In this document: in pieces, positions 20,892-26,995 of the stretch | How positions within the stretch are numbered: the stretch's first letter is position 1 | How the letters are laid out: every line of letters starts with the position of its first letter | IMG/VR virus record: IMGVR_UViG_3300031720_000011 | Location: 1 to 33,900 of that record | DNA length: 33,900 nt | Reading direction: 5' to 3' (one strand) | Source of the DNA: a virus | Notes under the pieces: generated by a model | Databases searched by the model: none | What the model saw: the letters and a program-made list of their open reading frames with translations, nothing else | What the model was told of the DNA's origin: nothing | Translations under genes and position numbers: made by a program

Positions 20892-20946
20892 AACGGTCCA
20901 GCCCGACTGTGCGGCACGCTCGGCGCGCAGCTCGGCGCCCGCCGTC

Positions 20947-20986
20947 CAGCCCAGCCCAGCCCAGCCCAGCCCAGCCCAGCCCAGCC
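20947..20986. repeat. CAGCC tandem repeat, eight perfect copies (G-quadruplex-prone on - strand)
   Basis: Eight uninterrupted CAGCC units, leading into the palindrome CAGCCCGGGCTG (20982-20993). The - strand reads as GGG runs separated by CT, enough for a four-tract G-quadruplex with 2-nt loops. It lies in the 270-bp non-coding divide between leftward and rightward arms. The same divide also holds two A/T-rich half repeats, AGCGAAATTTTT (21072) and AGCGGAAATTTT (21095). Confidence 0.92.
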
Positions 20987-21147
20987 CGGGCTGAAGTCTG
21001 CCGCGGCCGCAGCCCAGGCGCATTGTCCGCGGGCCGGCGGGCCCGGTGCGGCGAGGTTCGTGCTCGGACCCAGCGAAATTTTTCTGATCACCTCAGCGGA
21101 AATTTTCGCGGATCCCTCCTGCTGATGCTGACCTTGACACGCCGGTG

Positions 21148-21153
21148 TAGACT
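21148..21153 (+). promoter_or_regulatory. -10 box of a probable leaderless late promoter
   Basis: TAGACT at 21148-21153 within GGTGTAGACTGC, 6 nt before ATG 21160 with no ribosome site. The same GGTGTAGACTGC recurs at 26721-26732. A TTGACA at 21134 is too close (8 nt) to act with it. Confidence 0.5.
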
Positions 21154-21159
21154 GCCCCG

Positions 21160-21543
21160 ATGCGCTGGCCCCGCCTCCGCCTCGGTCTGGGATCCGGGAT
21201 CCTCCTGCGGGCGCTGGTGCGCGAGCTAGGAGGGATCCGCGCAGGGCTGGATCGCCAGGCGGATCTCCTGGAGCGCTGGGCGCAGGCGGCCGGGATCCCG
21301 CCCGCCCAGGCGCCGGGCCCGTCCGCCGCGCCGCCGGAGGACGGGGTGAGCTTCCTCGATCCGATCGAGCGCGGCCTGGTCGAGGCCTACATCACGACGA
21401 CGCGGGCGGGGACCGGACGCGATCCCACCGAAGATGAGATCCTCGCCTACCTGGCCGAGGAGAAGACCGAGGCGCTGCACTGGGATCTGCAGCAGGCGGC
21501 CGCGGAGCAGGATCTGGCGCGGCTGCAGCGGAGGGCGCGATGA
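21160..21543 (+). CDS. 127-residue hypothetical protein, first gene of the late arm
   Basis: An Arg/Leu-rich start (MRWPRLRLGLGSGILLRALV) and a helix RELGGIRAGLDRQADLLERW lead through a Pro/Ala linker to a helical C-terminus (DPIERGLVEAYITTT, TEDEILAYLAEEKTEALHW). It looks like a small structural or scaffold-like protein; no family recognised. The start codon is 6 nt from a -10-like box, so it may be translated from a leaderless mRNA. Confidence 0.66.
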   Translation: MRWPRLRLGLGSGILLRALVRELGGIRAGLDRQADLLERWAQAAGIPPAQAPGPSAAPPEDGVSFLDPIERGLVEAYITTTRAGTGRDPTEDEILAYLAEEKTEALHWDLQQAAAEQDLARLQRRAR

Positions 21544-21620
21544 ACCGACGGTGGATGCTCGCCGCCCTCGCGTGCTTTCCGTGGAGTCTCCTCCTGCTGA
21601 TCCTCTGGAGCGTCTGGTGA
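21540..21620 (+). CDS. 26-residue membrane peptide
   Basis: MNRRWMLAALACFPWSLLLL followed by ILWSVW: a basic tip and one membrane span. ATG overlaps the upstream stop (ATGA) and its stop overlaps the next GTG (GTGA), which supports expression as part of the operon. Too small for function assignment. Confidence 0.55.
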   Translation: MNRRWMLAALACFPWSLLLLILWSVW

Positions 21621-21718
21621 GCCGCGGGCGCTGGTGGATCCGCGCTGGGCTGCTCGTGGGGGTCGTCGCCTCTGTGTTGGCGCTCCTCGCCCTCCTGGTC
21701 GAGCGGAGCCTGCCGTGA
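21617..21718 (+). CDS. 33-residue membrane peptide
   Basis: VSRGRWWIRAGLLVGVVASV and then LALLALLVERSLP: N-in basic segment, one span, short charged tail. Start and stop both overlap neighbours as GTGA. It follows another tiny membrane peptide; the pair could be parts of a lysis or envelope device, but that is speculation. Confidence 0.55.
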   Translation: MSRGRWWIRAGLLVGVVASVLALLALLVERSLP

Positions 21719-21987
21719 GCGGCTCCCTCAAGGGGCGCGTGCTGCTGCCCGCCTCGGCCCGCCCGAGCCGGCAGGAGACCCCGCGCGAAGGGATCTGCGC
21801 CTGGTGCGGGGGGCCGGTCCTGGGCACCACCGCCGGCTGCTGCGGGCGCTGCGGGTCGCAGGAGATCGACTGGGCGACGCCCCGGGTGCAGGATCCGGAG
21901 CGGCGGCATGTCGTGCGGGACGAGGCCCATACGCCGGGGACGATCGCCTACAGTGTGTTGGGGGCCACGGTGCATCGACGCCGATGA
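21715..21987 (+). CDS. 90-residue zinc-ribbon protein
   Basis: The GTG start overlaps the previous stop. VSGSLKGRVLLPASARPSRQ, then a four-cysteine ribbon ICAWCGGPVLG and CCGRCGSQEID, ending VVRDEAHTPGTIAYSVLG. Probably binds nucleic acid or a protein partner; no catalytic motif. Confidence 0.65.
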   Translation: MSGSLKGRVLLPASARPSRQETPREGICAWCGGPVLGTTAGCCGRCGSQEIDWATPRVQDPERRHVVRDEAHTPGTIAYSVLGATVHRRR

Positions 21988-22088
21988 GCGCGCTGGATCT
22001 CGTGGCGGGCGTGGGGACGATCCTCGTCGGGGTCGTCCTGGGGTTCGCCGTCGTGGTCAGCCTCAAGGGGCACGGACTCCGACGCTGA
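21984..22088 (+). CDS. 34-residue membrane peptide
   Basis: MSALDLVAGVGTILVGVVLG then FAVVVSLKGHGLRR: one long hydrophobic span with a basic C-terminal tail, so N-out/C-in. ATGA overlap with the upstream gene. Confidence 0.55.
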   Translation: MSALDLVAGVGTILVGVVLGFAVVVSLKGHGLRR

Positions 22089-22107
22089 GCGCGAGAGCTG
22101 TTGCGCC

Positions 22108-22896
22108 ATGACCCACCCCGCCCGCAACGCTGATCGCGCCCTCCGCCCCCGCCAGCCCACGCTGGTGCGCCGCGCCGGCCCCGAGACCGAGACCCTCCTC
22201 ACGCCCGAGGAGGAGGCCGCCCACCAGACGGCGCTCGACGCCACCCTCAAGGTCCTGGGCGGCAAGACCGGCCTCTTCGACACCCTGAGCGTGGCCTCGG
22301 AGGTGCCGGAGGTCCAGGATCTCCTGCAACTGATGCTCGATCCGCGCTACGACCGGACCTCGCTGCGCCGGCTGTGCACGCTGGCCGGGCTCACCGTGGT
22401 GGATCTGTTCACCGCCTACCGCAAGGCCCTCCAGGTCAAGGTCCAGCTCCAGGCCTTCCAGGTCGTCGCCGACAAGATCCTCCCGGTGGTCGAGGATGTG
22501 ATGCAGCGCGCGGCGCCCTACCGGATCCCGTGCCCCGACTGCGGCGCCAAGGGCCAGGTCTGGGACTCGGAGGCGCAGGCGCTCGCCGACTGCGCCACCT
22601 GCGCCGGCCAGAAAGAGCTGCTCCAGTACCCGGATCTGGATCGCCAGAAGCTCGCGCTGGAGTTGGCCCACCTGGTCCAGAAGGCGGGCGGGCTGCAGAT
22701 CTCGCAGCAGGTGCAGCAGGTCCAGCAGCTGGCGGGCGAGGCGGAGGATCTGGAGGGGCCTGGTACGCTCATCCAGCTGCAGCACACCCTGCGGGCGCTC
22801 CAGGGACCGCGCACGCCGCTCCCCGAGCCCGCGCCCGAGGCGCCCGCCGAGCCCGCCGAGCCCGACCCGCCGGCCGCGCCCGCCGACTCGGCCTGA
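22108..22896 (+). CDS. Putative terminase small subunit (DNA-packaging accessory)
   Basis: 262 residues. After a basic N-terminus, the segment LLQLMLDPRYDRTSLRRLCT, LAGLTVVDLFTAYRKALQV looks like a helix-turn-helix used by small terminase subunits. It is followed by long helices (VKVQLQAFQVVADKILPVV), a four-cysteine zinc ribbon (IPCPDCGAKG, CATCAGQK) and another helical block (DRQKLALELAHLVQKAGG, QISQQVQQVQQLAGEAE). The end is Pro/Ala/Glu-rich. The position upstream of the large subunit in the same late operon and the HTH plus coiled coil support the call, though about 4 kb separates the two. A different DNA-binding late protein remains possible. Confidence 0.5.
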   Translation: MTHPARNADRALRPRQPTLVRRAGPETETLLTPEEEAAHQTALDATLKVLGGKTGLFDTLSVASEVPEVQDLLQLMLDPRYDRTSLRRLCTLAGLTVVDLFTAYRKALQVKVQLQAFQVVADKILPVVEDVMQRAAPYRIPCPDCGAKGQVWDSEAQALADCATCAGQKELLQYPDLDRQKLALELAHLVQKAGGLQISQQVQQVQQLAGEAEDLEGPGTLIQLQHTLRALQGPRTPLPEPAPEAPAEPAEPDPPAAPADSA

Positions 22897-22897
22897 G

Positions 22898-22906
22898 TGC
22901 TACACT
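22898..22906 (+). promoter_or_regulatory. Extended -10 box before a late membrane protein gene
   Basis: TGCTACACT (TGnTAnnnT), 7 nt before ATG 22914 and directly after the upstream stop. No ribosome binding site precedes the ATG, again consistent with a leaderless message. Confidence 0.45.
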
Positions 22907-22913
22907 CCCGCCC

Positions 22914-23315
22914 ATGGCCGACCGGATCGATGCAGGCCTGCGCGGGGATCTGACGACCCTGCGCGCCGACCTCCAGACCTTGCGCGCCTGGGCCAAGGAC
23001 GCCAACCTCCAGCTCGCCACCGAGATGGGCCGGCAGCTCGAATCGGTCACCGCCCGGCTCCATCAGGAGATCGCCACCACGCTGCGCGATCCGGTCGGGA
23101 CCCTCGCCGAGCGGCTGGTGGTCCTGGAGCAGCACCTCGCCGATACCCAGGCGGATCTGACCAACCTGCGGCGGCGGGAGGACGCCCGCCTGCTCGAAGC
23201 GCAGCGGCAGGATCGCCTGCTCGTCAAGTGGACCGCCCGCTGGGCCCTGCTCGTGGTGGGGACCAGCGCGCTCACCGCCGGCGGGATCACCCTCCTCCTC
23301 TGGGTCGCCCGCTGA
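22914..23315 (+). CDS. 133-residue coiled-coil protein with C-terminal membrane anchor
   Basis: MADRIDAGLRGDLTTLRADL opens a long heptad-rich helix (LQTLRAWAKDANLQLATEM, ERLVVLEQHLADTQADLTNL), ending in a transmembrane segment WALLVVGTSALTAGGITLLL. This tail-anchored coiled-coil layout, close to the endolysin gene, resembles phage lysis accessory or XhlA-like proteins, although orientation and sequence do not allow a firm family call. Confidence 0.66.
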   Translation: MADRIDAGLRGDLTTLRADLQTLRAWAKDANLQLATEMGRQLESVTARLHQEIATTLRDPVGTLAERLVVLEQHLADTQADLTNLRRREDARLLEAQRQDRLLVKWTARWALLVVGTSALTAGGITLLLWVAR

Positions 23316-23635
23316 TGCTCGTCTCGGTCAACGTCGAGTGGATCGCCCTGGGCCTCACCGTCGCCGGGATGATCTGGGCGCTGGGCCGCGACCGCCAGAA
23401 GATGGGCAGCCAGATCGAGCGCTGCAGCGACCGCGTCGGGGAGCTGCACCAGGCGATCGAGGCCCAGGCCCGGCGCGACAAGCGGCAGGGGGCCCGCCTC
23501 CTGACCCGGATCGAGGATCTGGAACGGGCGTATAGTCTCCTCGGGCTGAGCGAGGAGGAGCGGGCCAAGCGGGCGGCGCTGCCTCGCGTCTTTGTCCCCC
23601 GGCCCCTGGCGCTGGAGGATCCGGAGGAGAACTGA
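23315..23635 (+). CDS. 106-residue protein with N-terminal membrane anchor and coiled coil
   Basis: MLVSVNVEWIALGLTVAGMI is one membrane span, followed by a charged helix (GRDRQKMGSQIERCSDRVGE, LHQAIEAQARRDKRQGARLL) and a short tail. An N-terminal anchor plus periplasmic helix is the topology of inner-membrane spanins and of some holin partners. It is coupled to the previous gene by TGATG. Spanin function is only a hypothesis. Confidence 0.62.
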   Translation: MLVSVNVEWIALGLTVAGMIWALGRDRQKMGSQIERCSDRVGELHQAIEAQARRDKRQGARLLTRIEDLERAYSLLGLSEEERAKRAALPRVFVPRPLALEDPEEN

Positions 23636-23851
23636 GTGGAGGATCCCGTGCTGCTGACCGATCTCTGGGCGGGCGCGTGGACCTGGCCCCGGCTGGTCGC
23701 CGACCTGGTGGCGCTGGCCATCGCCGGCGGCCTCGGCTTCTACGCCGGCTACTGGGTCGGCCGGCTGCGTGAGTCCACGGTCTCGCCGGTCGACGATCTC
23801 CTCTATGGCCGACGCCGACCCACCCCGCCCCGCCCCACCGATGGCTGGTGA
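23636..23851 (+). CDS. 71-residue membrane protein
   Basis: GTG start abutting the previous stop. VEDPVLLTDLWAGAWTWPRL leads to a glycine-rich span LVALAIAGGLGFYAGYWVGR and a basic/proline tail. It has one or two membrane segments; possible holin-type helper, unproven. Confidence 0.58.
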   Translation: MEDPVLLTDLWAGAWTWPRLVADLVALAIAGGLGFYAGYWVGRLRESTVSPVDDLLYGRRRPTPPRPTDGW

Positions 23852-24086
23852 GATCGCCCCCTCGGTCCTGCTCTTCGACCGCCTCGTGGTGCGGCTGCGC
23901 CCGCTCGCGATCAACCTCGCGGTGGGAGCGACCGTGATCCTCGCGCACCAGGATCTGCTCCCCCTCTCCGGGCGCTGGCGCAGCGGGGTGGAGCTGACCT
24001 GCCTGATCCTGATCGCCCTGACCAACCCGCCGGTGAGCCCCTATGTGAGCCCGCGGCGGGACACCCAGACGTTCAGCGGGCGCTAG
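23841..24086 (+). CDS. 81-residue membrane protein, holin candidate
   Basis: MAGEIAPSVLLFDRLVVRLR, then two hydrophobic segments (PLAINLAVGATVILAHQDLL and GVELTCLILIALTN) and a short polar tail. Small size, two spans and a position immediately upstream of the endolysin suit a class II holin. An alternative ATG at 23805 would add 12 residues; neither has a ribosome site, and 23841 gives the shorter overlap with the preceding gene. Confidence 0.55.
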   Translation: MAGEIAPSVLLFDRLVVRLRPLAINLAVGATVILAHQDLLPLSGRWRSGVELTCLILIALTNPPVSPYVSPRRDTQTFSGR

Positions 24087-24101
24087 GCGCGGCGAGCCTC
24101 C

Positions 24102-24626
24102 ATGACCATCGATCAGATCCTCGACGATCTCGGCCGGCGTGAGGGGCTCACCTACGCCGCCCCGCCCCAGATCGATCAGCCGACCGGGCCCTACGGGATC
24201 ACCCTCTCGGTGCTGGCCGCCTACCGGGAGGCCGAGGTCACCGTCACCGACCTGCAGCAGCTCACCGCGCCCGAGGCCCGTGAGGTCGCCCGCTGGCACC
24301 TCCAGCAGCTCGCCCAGCGGCACGGGCTGGACCAGATCGCGGATCCGTCCCTCTACGTGCAGCTCCTCGACTTCTGCTACAACTCCGGGGCCGGGCTCGC
24401 CGTCCGCTGGCTGCAGCGCACGCTCCGGGTGCCGCGCACCTCGGTGCTGGATCTGGCGACGGTCGCGGCGGCCAACGCGGCCGACCCCTTCCTCCTCAAC
24501 CAGGCGCTCATCGCCGCCCGCCTGCAGATGATCGACCGGGCGACCGACGCCGGCGCCATCGATCGCAAGTATGAGGAGGGCCTGGAGTCGCGGGCGCTGC
24601 AGTTCTCCCAACTGGAGGTGCCGTGA
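24102..24626 (+). CDS. Endolysin, glycoside hydrolase 108-like lysozyme
   Basis: 174 residues. The N-terminal LGRREGLTYAAPPQIDQPTG then PYGIT matches the EG...D..G...GIT catalytic region of GH108 (ZliS-type) muramidases, with the Glu of REG as predicted acid. The C-terminal LYVQLLDFCYNSGAGLAVRW then LQRTL is the PG_binding_3-type block with the NSG motif that accompanies this catalytic domain. It cleaves the glycan strands of peptidoglycan at lysis. No signal peptide is seen, so release would depend on a holin; several small membrane proteins precede it. The spacing between E and GIT is somewhat unlike the textbook motif. Confidence 0.84.
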   Translation: MTIDQILDDLGRREGLTYAAPPQIDQPTGPYGITLSVLAAYREAEVTVTDLQQLTAPEAREVARWHLQQLAQRHGLDQIADPSLYVQLLDFCYNSGAGLAVRWLQRTLRVPRTSVLDLATVAAANAADPFLLNQALIAARLQMIDRATDAGAIDRKYEEGLESRALQFSQLEVP

Positions 24627-24862
24627 TGGAGTGGGGGATCTACGAGAAGGTCGAAGGCCACACCGGTGTCGGCAAGCTCTATCAGGTCTTGCTGCTCGCC
24701 CGCCACCACACCTCGGGCGAGGAGGTCGTGGTCTACATCCCGCTGCGCGTGGAGCCGGAATGGGCCGGCACGCTGCGCCCCTGCTTCCTGGAGCGGGCGG
24801 CCTTCCTGCGGAAGTTCCAGTACCTCTCTGAGCGGCTGCCGACCCCCGTGGAGCGCCAATGA
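24626..24862 (+). CDS. DUF1653-like small protein
   Basis: 78 residues. The pattern YEKVEGHTGVGKLYQVLLLA, HHTSGEEVVVYIPL, LRPCFLERAAFLRKFQYLSE follows the DUF1653 family: a small beta fold with G-x-Y-x-V, E-x-h-V-V-Y and a final RF-type strand, function unknown. The ATG is in a TGATG overlap with the endolysin stop. Confidence 0.72.
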   Translation: MEWGIYEKVEGHTGVGKLYQVLLLARHHTSGEEVVVYIPLRVEPEWAGTLRPCFLERAAFLRKFQYLSERLPTPVERQ

Positions 24863-26100
24863 TCCCGTCGACCGATCTCCTGATCACTTGGATCCAGACC
24901 ATCCGCACCCTCAGCGGCGAAGAGCTGGGCCGCGACGTCTGGGAGGCGCCCTCCCCGACCGAGGAGGACCCCGCCGCCGCGCTCATGCTCGGCTTCTGCC
25001 TGAGCGAGCAGATGCCCGACGGCTCGACGACCTCCGCCGAGACCCTGCGCGCCTGGCTCCACGCCTCCGAGGAGGCCGCCGCCCACCGCGCCTCCCCGCC
25101 GCACCCGGATCTCCCGCCGGCGCCGTCGCGCGCGCAGGTCTGCGGGATCCGCACCCATTTCCAGGGGCTGACCTACCACACCCGTGAGTTCGGATCCTTC
25201 CCGTGCTTCGGGCTGGAGCTGCTCCAGGAAGACGACTTCGAGGATGCGCTCCTCCTCCACCTCGCCGCCGGCGATACCCACGTGACCATGAACCTGACCG
25301 GCGCCTACCGCGAGGCCGCCGCCATCTACCCCGCCCGCCTCAAGAACGGCCACGACTGGACCCACGACCTCCCGGGGCTCAAGGCCAAGATCCGGGTGGC
25401 GGTGACCCTCGGCCTCTGTGTGGATCTGGCCCTCGGCGGCGACGGGCGCTCCGCCCCGCCCGGCCCCGACGGGGCCTACCCCTACAACGATCCGGTGGGC
25501 GATACCTACGGGTTCGAGTGGCTGATGGCGAACCTGGAGCGGATCCTGCGCGCGATCCAGGGCGCGCCCGGCTCCGACGCCCCCGATGGGGAGGATCTCA
25601 TCCCGTATGTGATCGTCAGGCCCGGCTACGACGGGGTGTTCTACGGCTGGGGGGATCCGCCCGGGCAGCCGGATCTGCAGCCGGCGCGCGTGGTGGAGTT
25701 CGGCGCCCACTTCCGGCGGATCCTCCCCCAGGGCTACCTCGCGATCGAGCACGGGATCGGGACCATCCCGGTCGGGCAGGGTGGGGCGGAGTACGCCGCC
25801 GGGATGCAGGCCTACGACGCGATCCTCTCGGAGTTCCCGAACTGGCCGGATCGGGGCGACCCGGTCTGGCAGATCGCCGGCCGCCTCCTCGGCCCGGCCT
25901 ACCACCGCCCACCCGATCAGCCCGCCGGCGACGACCCCCATCCGCCCTTCTACCTCGCCCCCGGCACCCCGCGTGGGCCCTACTGTGCCTGCGCCTTCGA
26001 GTATGCGAAGTTCCCCGAGTCGCGTGGGCAGCTCACGCCGGCCCAGGTCGACGACGCGCGGGCCTACTACCGGGGGCTGGGCTACACCTATACTGGCTAG
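24859..26100 (+). CDS. 413-residue protein of the lysis region, possible TIM-barrel-type hydrolase
   Basis: A helical N-terminal 80 residues (MIPSTDLLITWIQTIRTLSG) and a linker precede a large domain. Its alternating strand and loop segments (TYHTREFGSFPCFGLELLQ, THVTMNLTGAYREAA, KIRVAVTLGLCVDLALGGDG, GFEWLMANLERILRAIQ, LIPYVIVRPGYDGVFYGWGD, PQGYLAIEHGIGTIPVGQGG) resemble a beta/alpha barrel with acidic residues at strand ends (VDLALGGDG, YLAIEHG). Such folds are frequent in phage glycan-degrading enzymes, and the gene is coupled (ATGA) to the endolysin block. It may act on capsule or cell wall or bind a receptor. The family is not recognised and the enzymatic role is inferred. Confidence 0.6.
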   Translation: MIPSTDLLITWIQTIRTLSGEELGRDVWEAPSPTEEDPAAALMLGFCLSEQMPDGSTTSAETLRAWLHASEEAAAHRASPPHPDLPPAPSRAQVCGIRTHFQGLTYHTREFGSFPCFGLELLQEDDFEDALLLHLAAGDTHVTMNLTGAYREAAAIYPARLKNGHDWTHDLPGLKAKIRVAVTLGLCVDLALGGDGRSAPPGPDGAYPYNDPVGDTYGFEWLMANLERILRAIQGAPGSDAPDGEDLIPYVIVRPGYDGVFYGWGDPPGQPDLQPARVVEFGAHFRRILPQGYLAIEHGIGTIPVGQGGAEYAAGMQAYDAILSEFPNWPDRGDPVWQIAGRLLGPAYHRPPDQPAGDDPHPPFYLAPGTPRGPYCACAFEYAKFPESRGQLTPAQVDDARAYYRGLGYTYTG

Positions 26101-26109
26101 GGAGGATCC

Positions 26110-26493
26110 ATGCGACTCCGCCTCCGATCGCGCCGGCTGATCCTCGTGCTGATCGTCCTGCTACAGGCCTGCGCCCACGCGCCGCCGTCCCTCTCGCCCT
26201 CGGGCGCCGTCGCCTGGCAGGCGACCCGGGTGATCAAGGAGATGGACGTCGTGCGGGATCTCGCCGTCGCCGGGAACCAGATCAGCCCGCCCCTGATCTC
26301 GACCGCGACCACCCGGGCGATCGTGACCTGGCACCGCTCGGGCCTGATCATCGCGCGGCAGACCCCCGCCGGCTGGACGACCACGCTGGCGACCTCCCTC
26401 ACCGAGGTCCTGCGGGATCTGCCGCCGGCCGAGCGCCAGCAGCTCACGCCCTACACGACGCTCCTTCTGCAGATCCTCCAGGAGACTCCCTGA
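26110..26493 (+). CDS. Small lipoprotein, outer-membrane spanin candidate
   Basis: 127 residues. MRLRLRSRRLILVLIVLLQA then CAHAPPSL is a good lipoprotein signal (lipobox LLQAC-type, Cys at about residue 21). A helical soluble part follows (RVIKEMDVVRDLAVAGNQI, AGWTTTLATSLTEVLRDLPP). GGGAGG precedes ATG 26110 by 4-5 nt. Near the endolysin this could be an o-spanin, though it is longer than Rz1-type proteins and less Pro-rich. Confidence 0.68.
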   Translation: MRLRLRSRRLILVLIVLLQACAHAPPSLSPSGAVAWQATRVIKEMDVVRDLAVAGNQISPPLISTATTRAIVTWHRSGLIIARQTPAGWTTTLATSLTEVLRDLPPAERQQLTPYTTLLLQILQETP

Positions 26494-26717
26494 TGGCTGA
26501 TCCCGCGCCGCCCTTGCCGACCCTCCTGGTCGAGGCCGCCATCGAGGCGCTGCCCTCAGTCCTCGCCGACCTGAAGGCGCTCTTTGCCCACAAGGATCCG
26601 GCCGCCCCGGATCCGACCGACGCCGACGCCCTCGCCGCGCTGCAGGCGGCCTACGCCTCCAGCCTCGCCAAGGACGACGCCTGGCTCGCCGCGCATCCGG
26701 AGGACACGCCGGGGTAG
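26493..26717 (+). CDS. 74-residue hypothetical protein
   Basis: MADPAPPLPTLLVEAAIEAL, PSVLADLKALFAHKDPAAPD, then a helical end (ALAALQAAYASSLAKDDAWL). Helical, with a Pro/Asp hinge; no motif recognised. TGATG overlap with the lipoprotein gene. Confidence 0.6.
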   Translation: MADPAPPLPTLLVEAAIEALPSVLADLKALFAHKDPAAPDPTDADALAALQAAYASSLAKDDAWLAAHPEDTPG

Positions 26718-26724
26718 CGCGGTG

Positions 26725-26825
26725 TAGACTGCGCCCCAGGAGCGAGGCGGCCCCCCGAGCGGCTGGGACCCCGGCGCTGCCCCGCGCCGGCGCGCGCTCA
26801 CCGCCCTCGCTCCCCCCGAAGGAGG
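26725..26825 (+). promoter_or_regulatory. Structured mRNA leader with promoter-like -10 box
   Basis: A -10-like TAGACT (26725-26730) is followed by a sequence that can fold extensively. The outer stem GGAGCGAGGCGG (26739-26750) pairs with CCGCCCTCGCTCC (26801-26813) with one bulged C. An inner hairpin CCGGCGC/GCGCCGG (26771-26790) has a TGCCCC loop. A C-tract (26811-26817) can pair with the ribosome site GGAGGG (26821-26826). It could regulate translation of the small membrane protein at 26830, or act as a separate phage RNA. Confidence 0.5.
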
Positions 26826-26829
26826 GATC

Positions 26830-26976
26830 ATGCCGCCTGGACCGCCGATCCACGTCCTCCTCCTGCTCCTCGCCCTCGTCTGCTTCGCGGTCGCCGCCTG
26901 GCAGGCCGGCGCGCCCACCTGGAACCGCCTCGTCGCGGTGGGGCTGGTGTTCCTGGCGGCGGCCTTCGTCTGGTGA
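26830..26976 (+). CDS. 48-residue two-span membrane protein
   Basis: MPPGPPIHVLLLLLALVCFA, then VAAWQAGAPTWNRLVAVGLV and FLAAAFVW: two hydrophobic spans joined by a short loop. AAGGAGG lies 4-5 nt before ATG 26830, the best ribosome site in this part. Size and topology fit a minimal holin, or a head or packaging accessory given the terminase next door. Unassigned. Confidence 0.68.
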   Translation: MPPGPPIHVLLLLLALVCFAVAAWQAGAPTWNRLVAVGLVFLAAAFVW

Positions 26977-26995
26977 TCCGGCCAGGAGGGATCCC

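Noticed and set aside
20947-20986. CRISPR array
   Set aside because: The CAGCC units are 5 bp with no spacers. No cas genes are present; the Cas4-like nuclease is of the phage recombination type.
21134-21153. Canonical promoter TTGACA with TAGACT before the late arm
   Set aside because: The spacer is only 8 nt. TTGACA cannot serve as the -35 for this -10 box, so only the -10 box was kept.
25203-26490. Rightward frame overlying the 413-residue protein and lipoprotein genes
   Set aside because: Composition is Arg/Pro/Gly-rich with no motif. Only its last 74 codons (26493-26717) look like a real gene and are annotated separately.
26731-26829. phi29-type packaging RNA
   Set aside because: Only the position near the terminase and general foldability suggest it. 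The terminase is not of the phi29 type and no pRNA motif was recognised.
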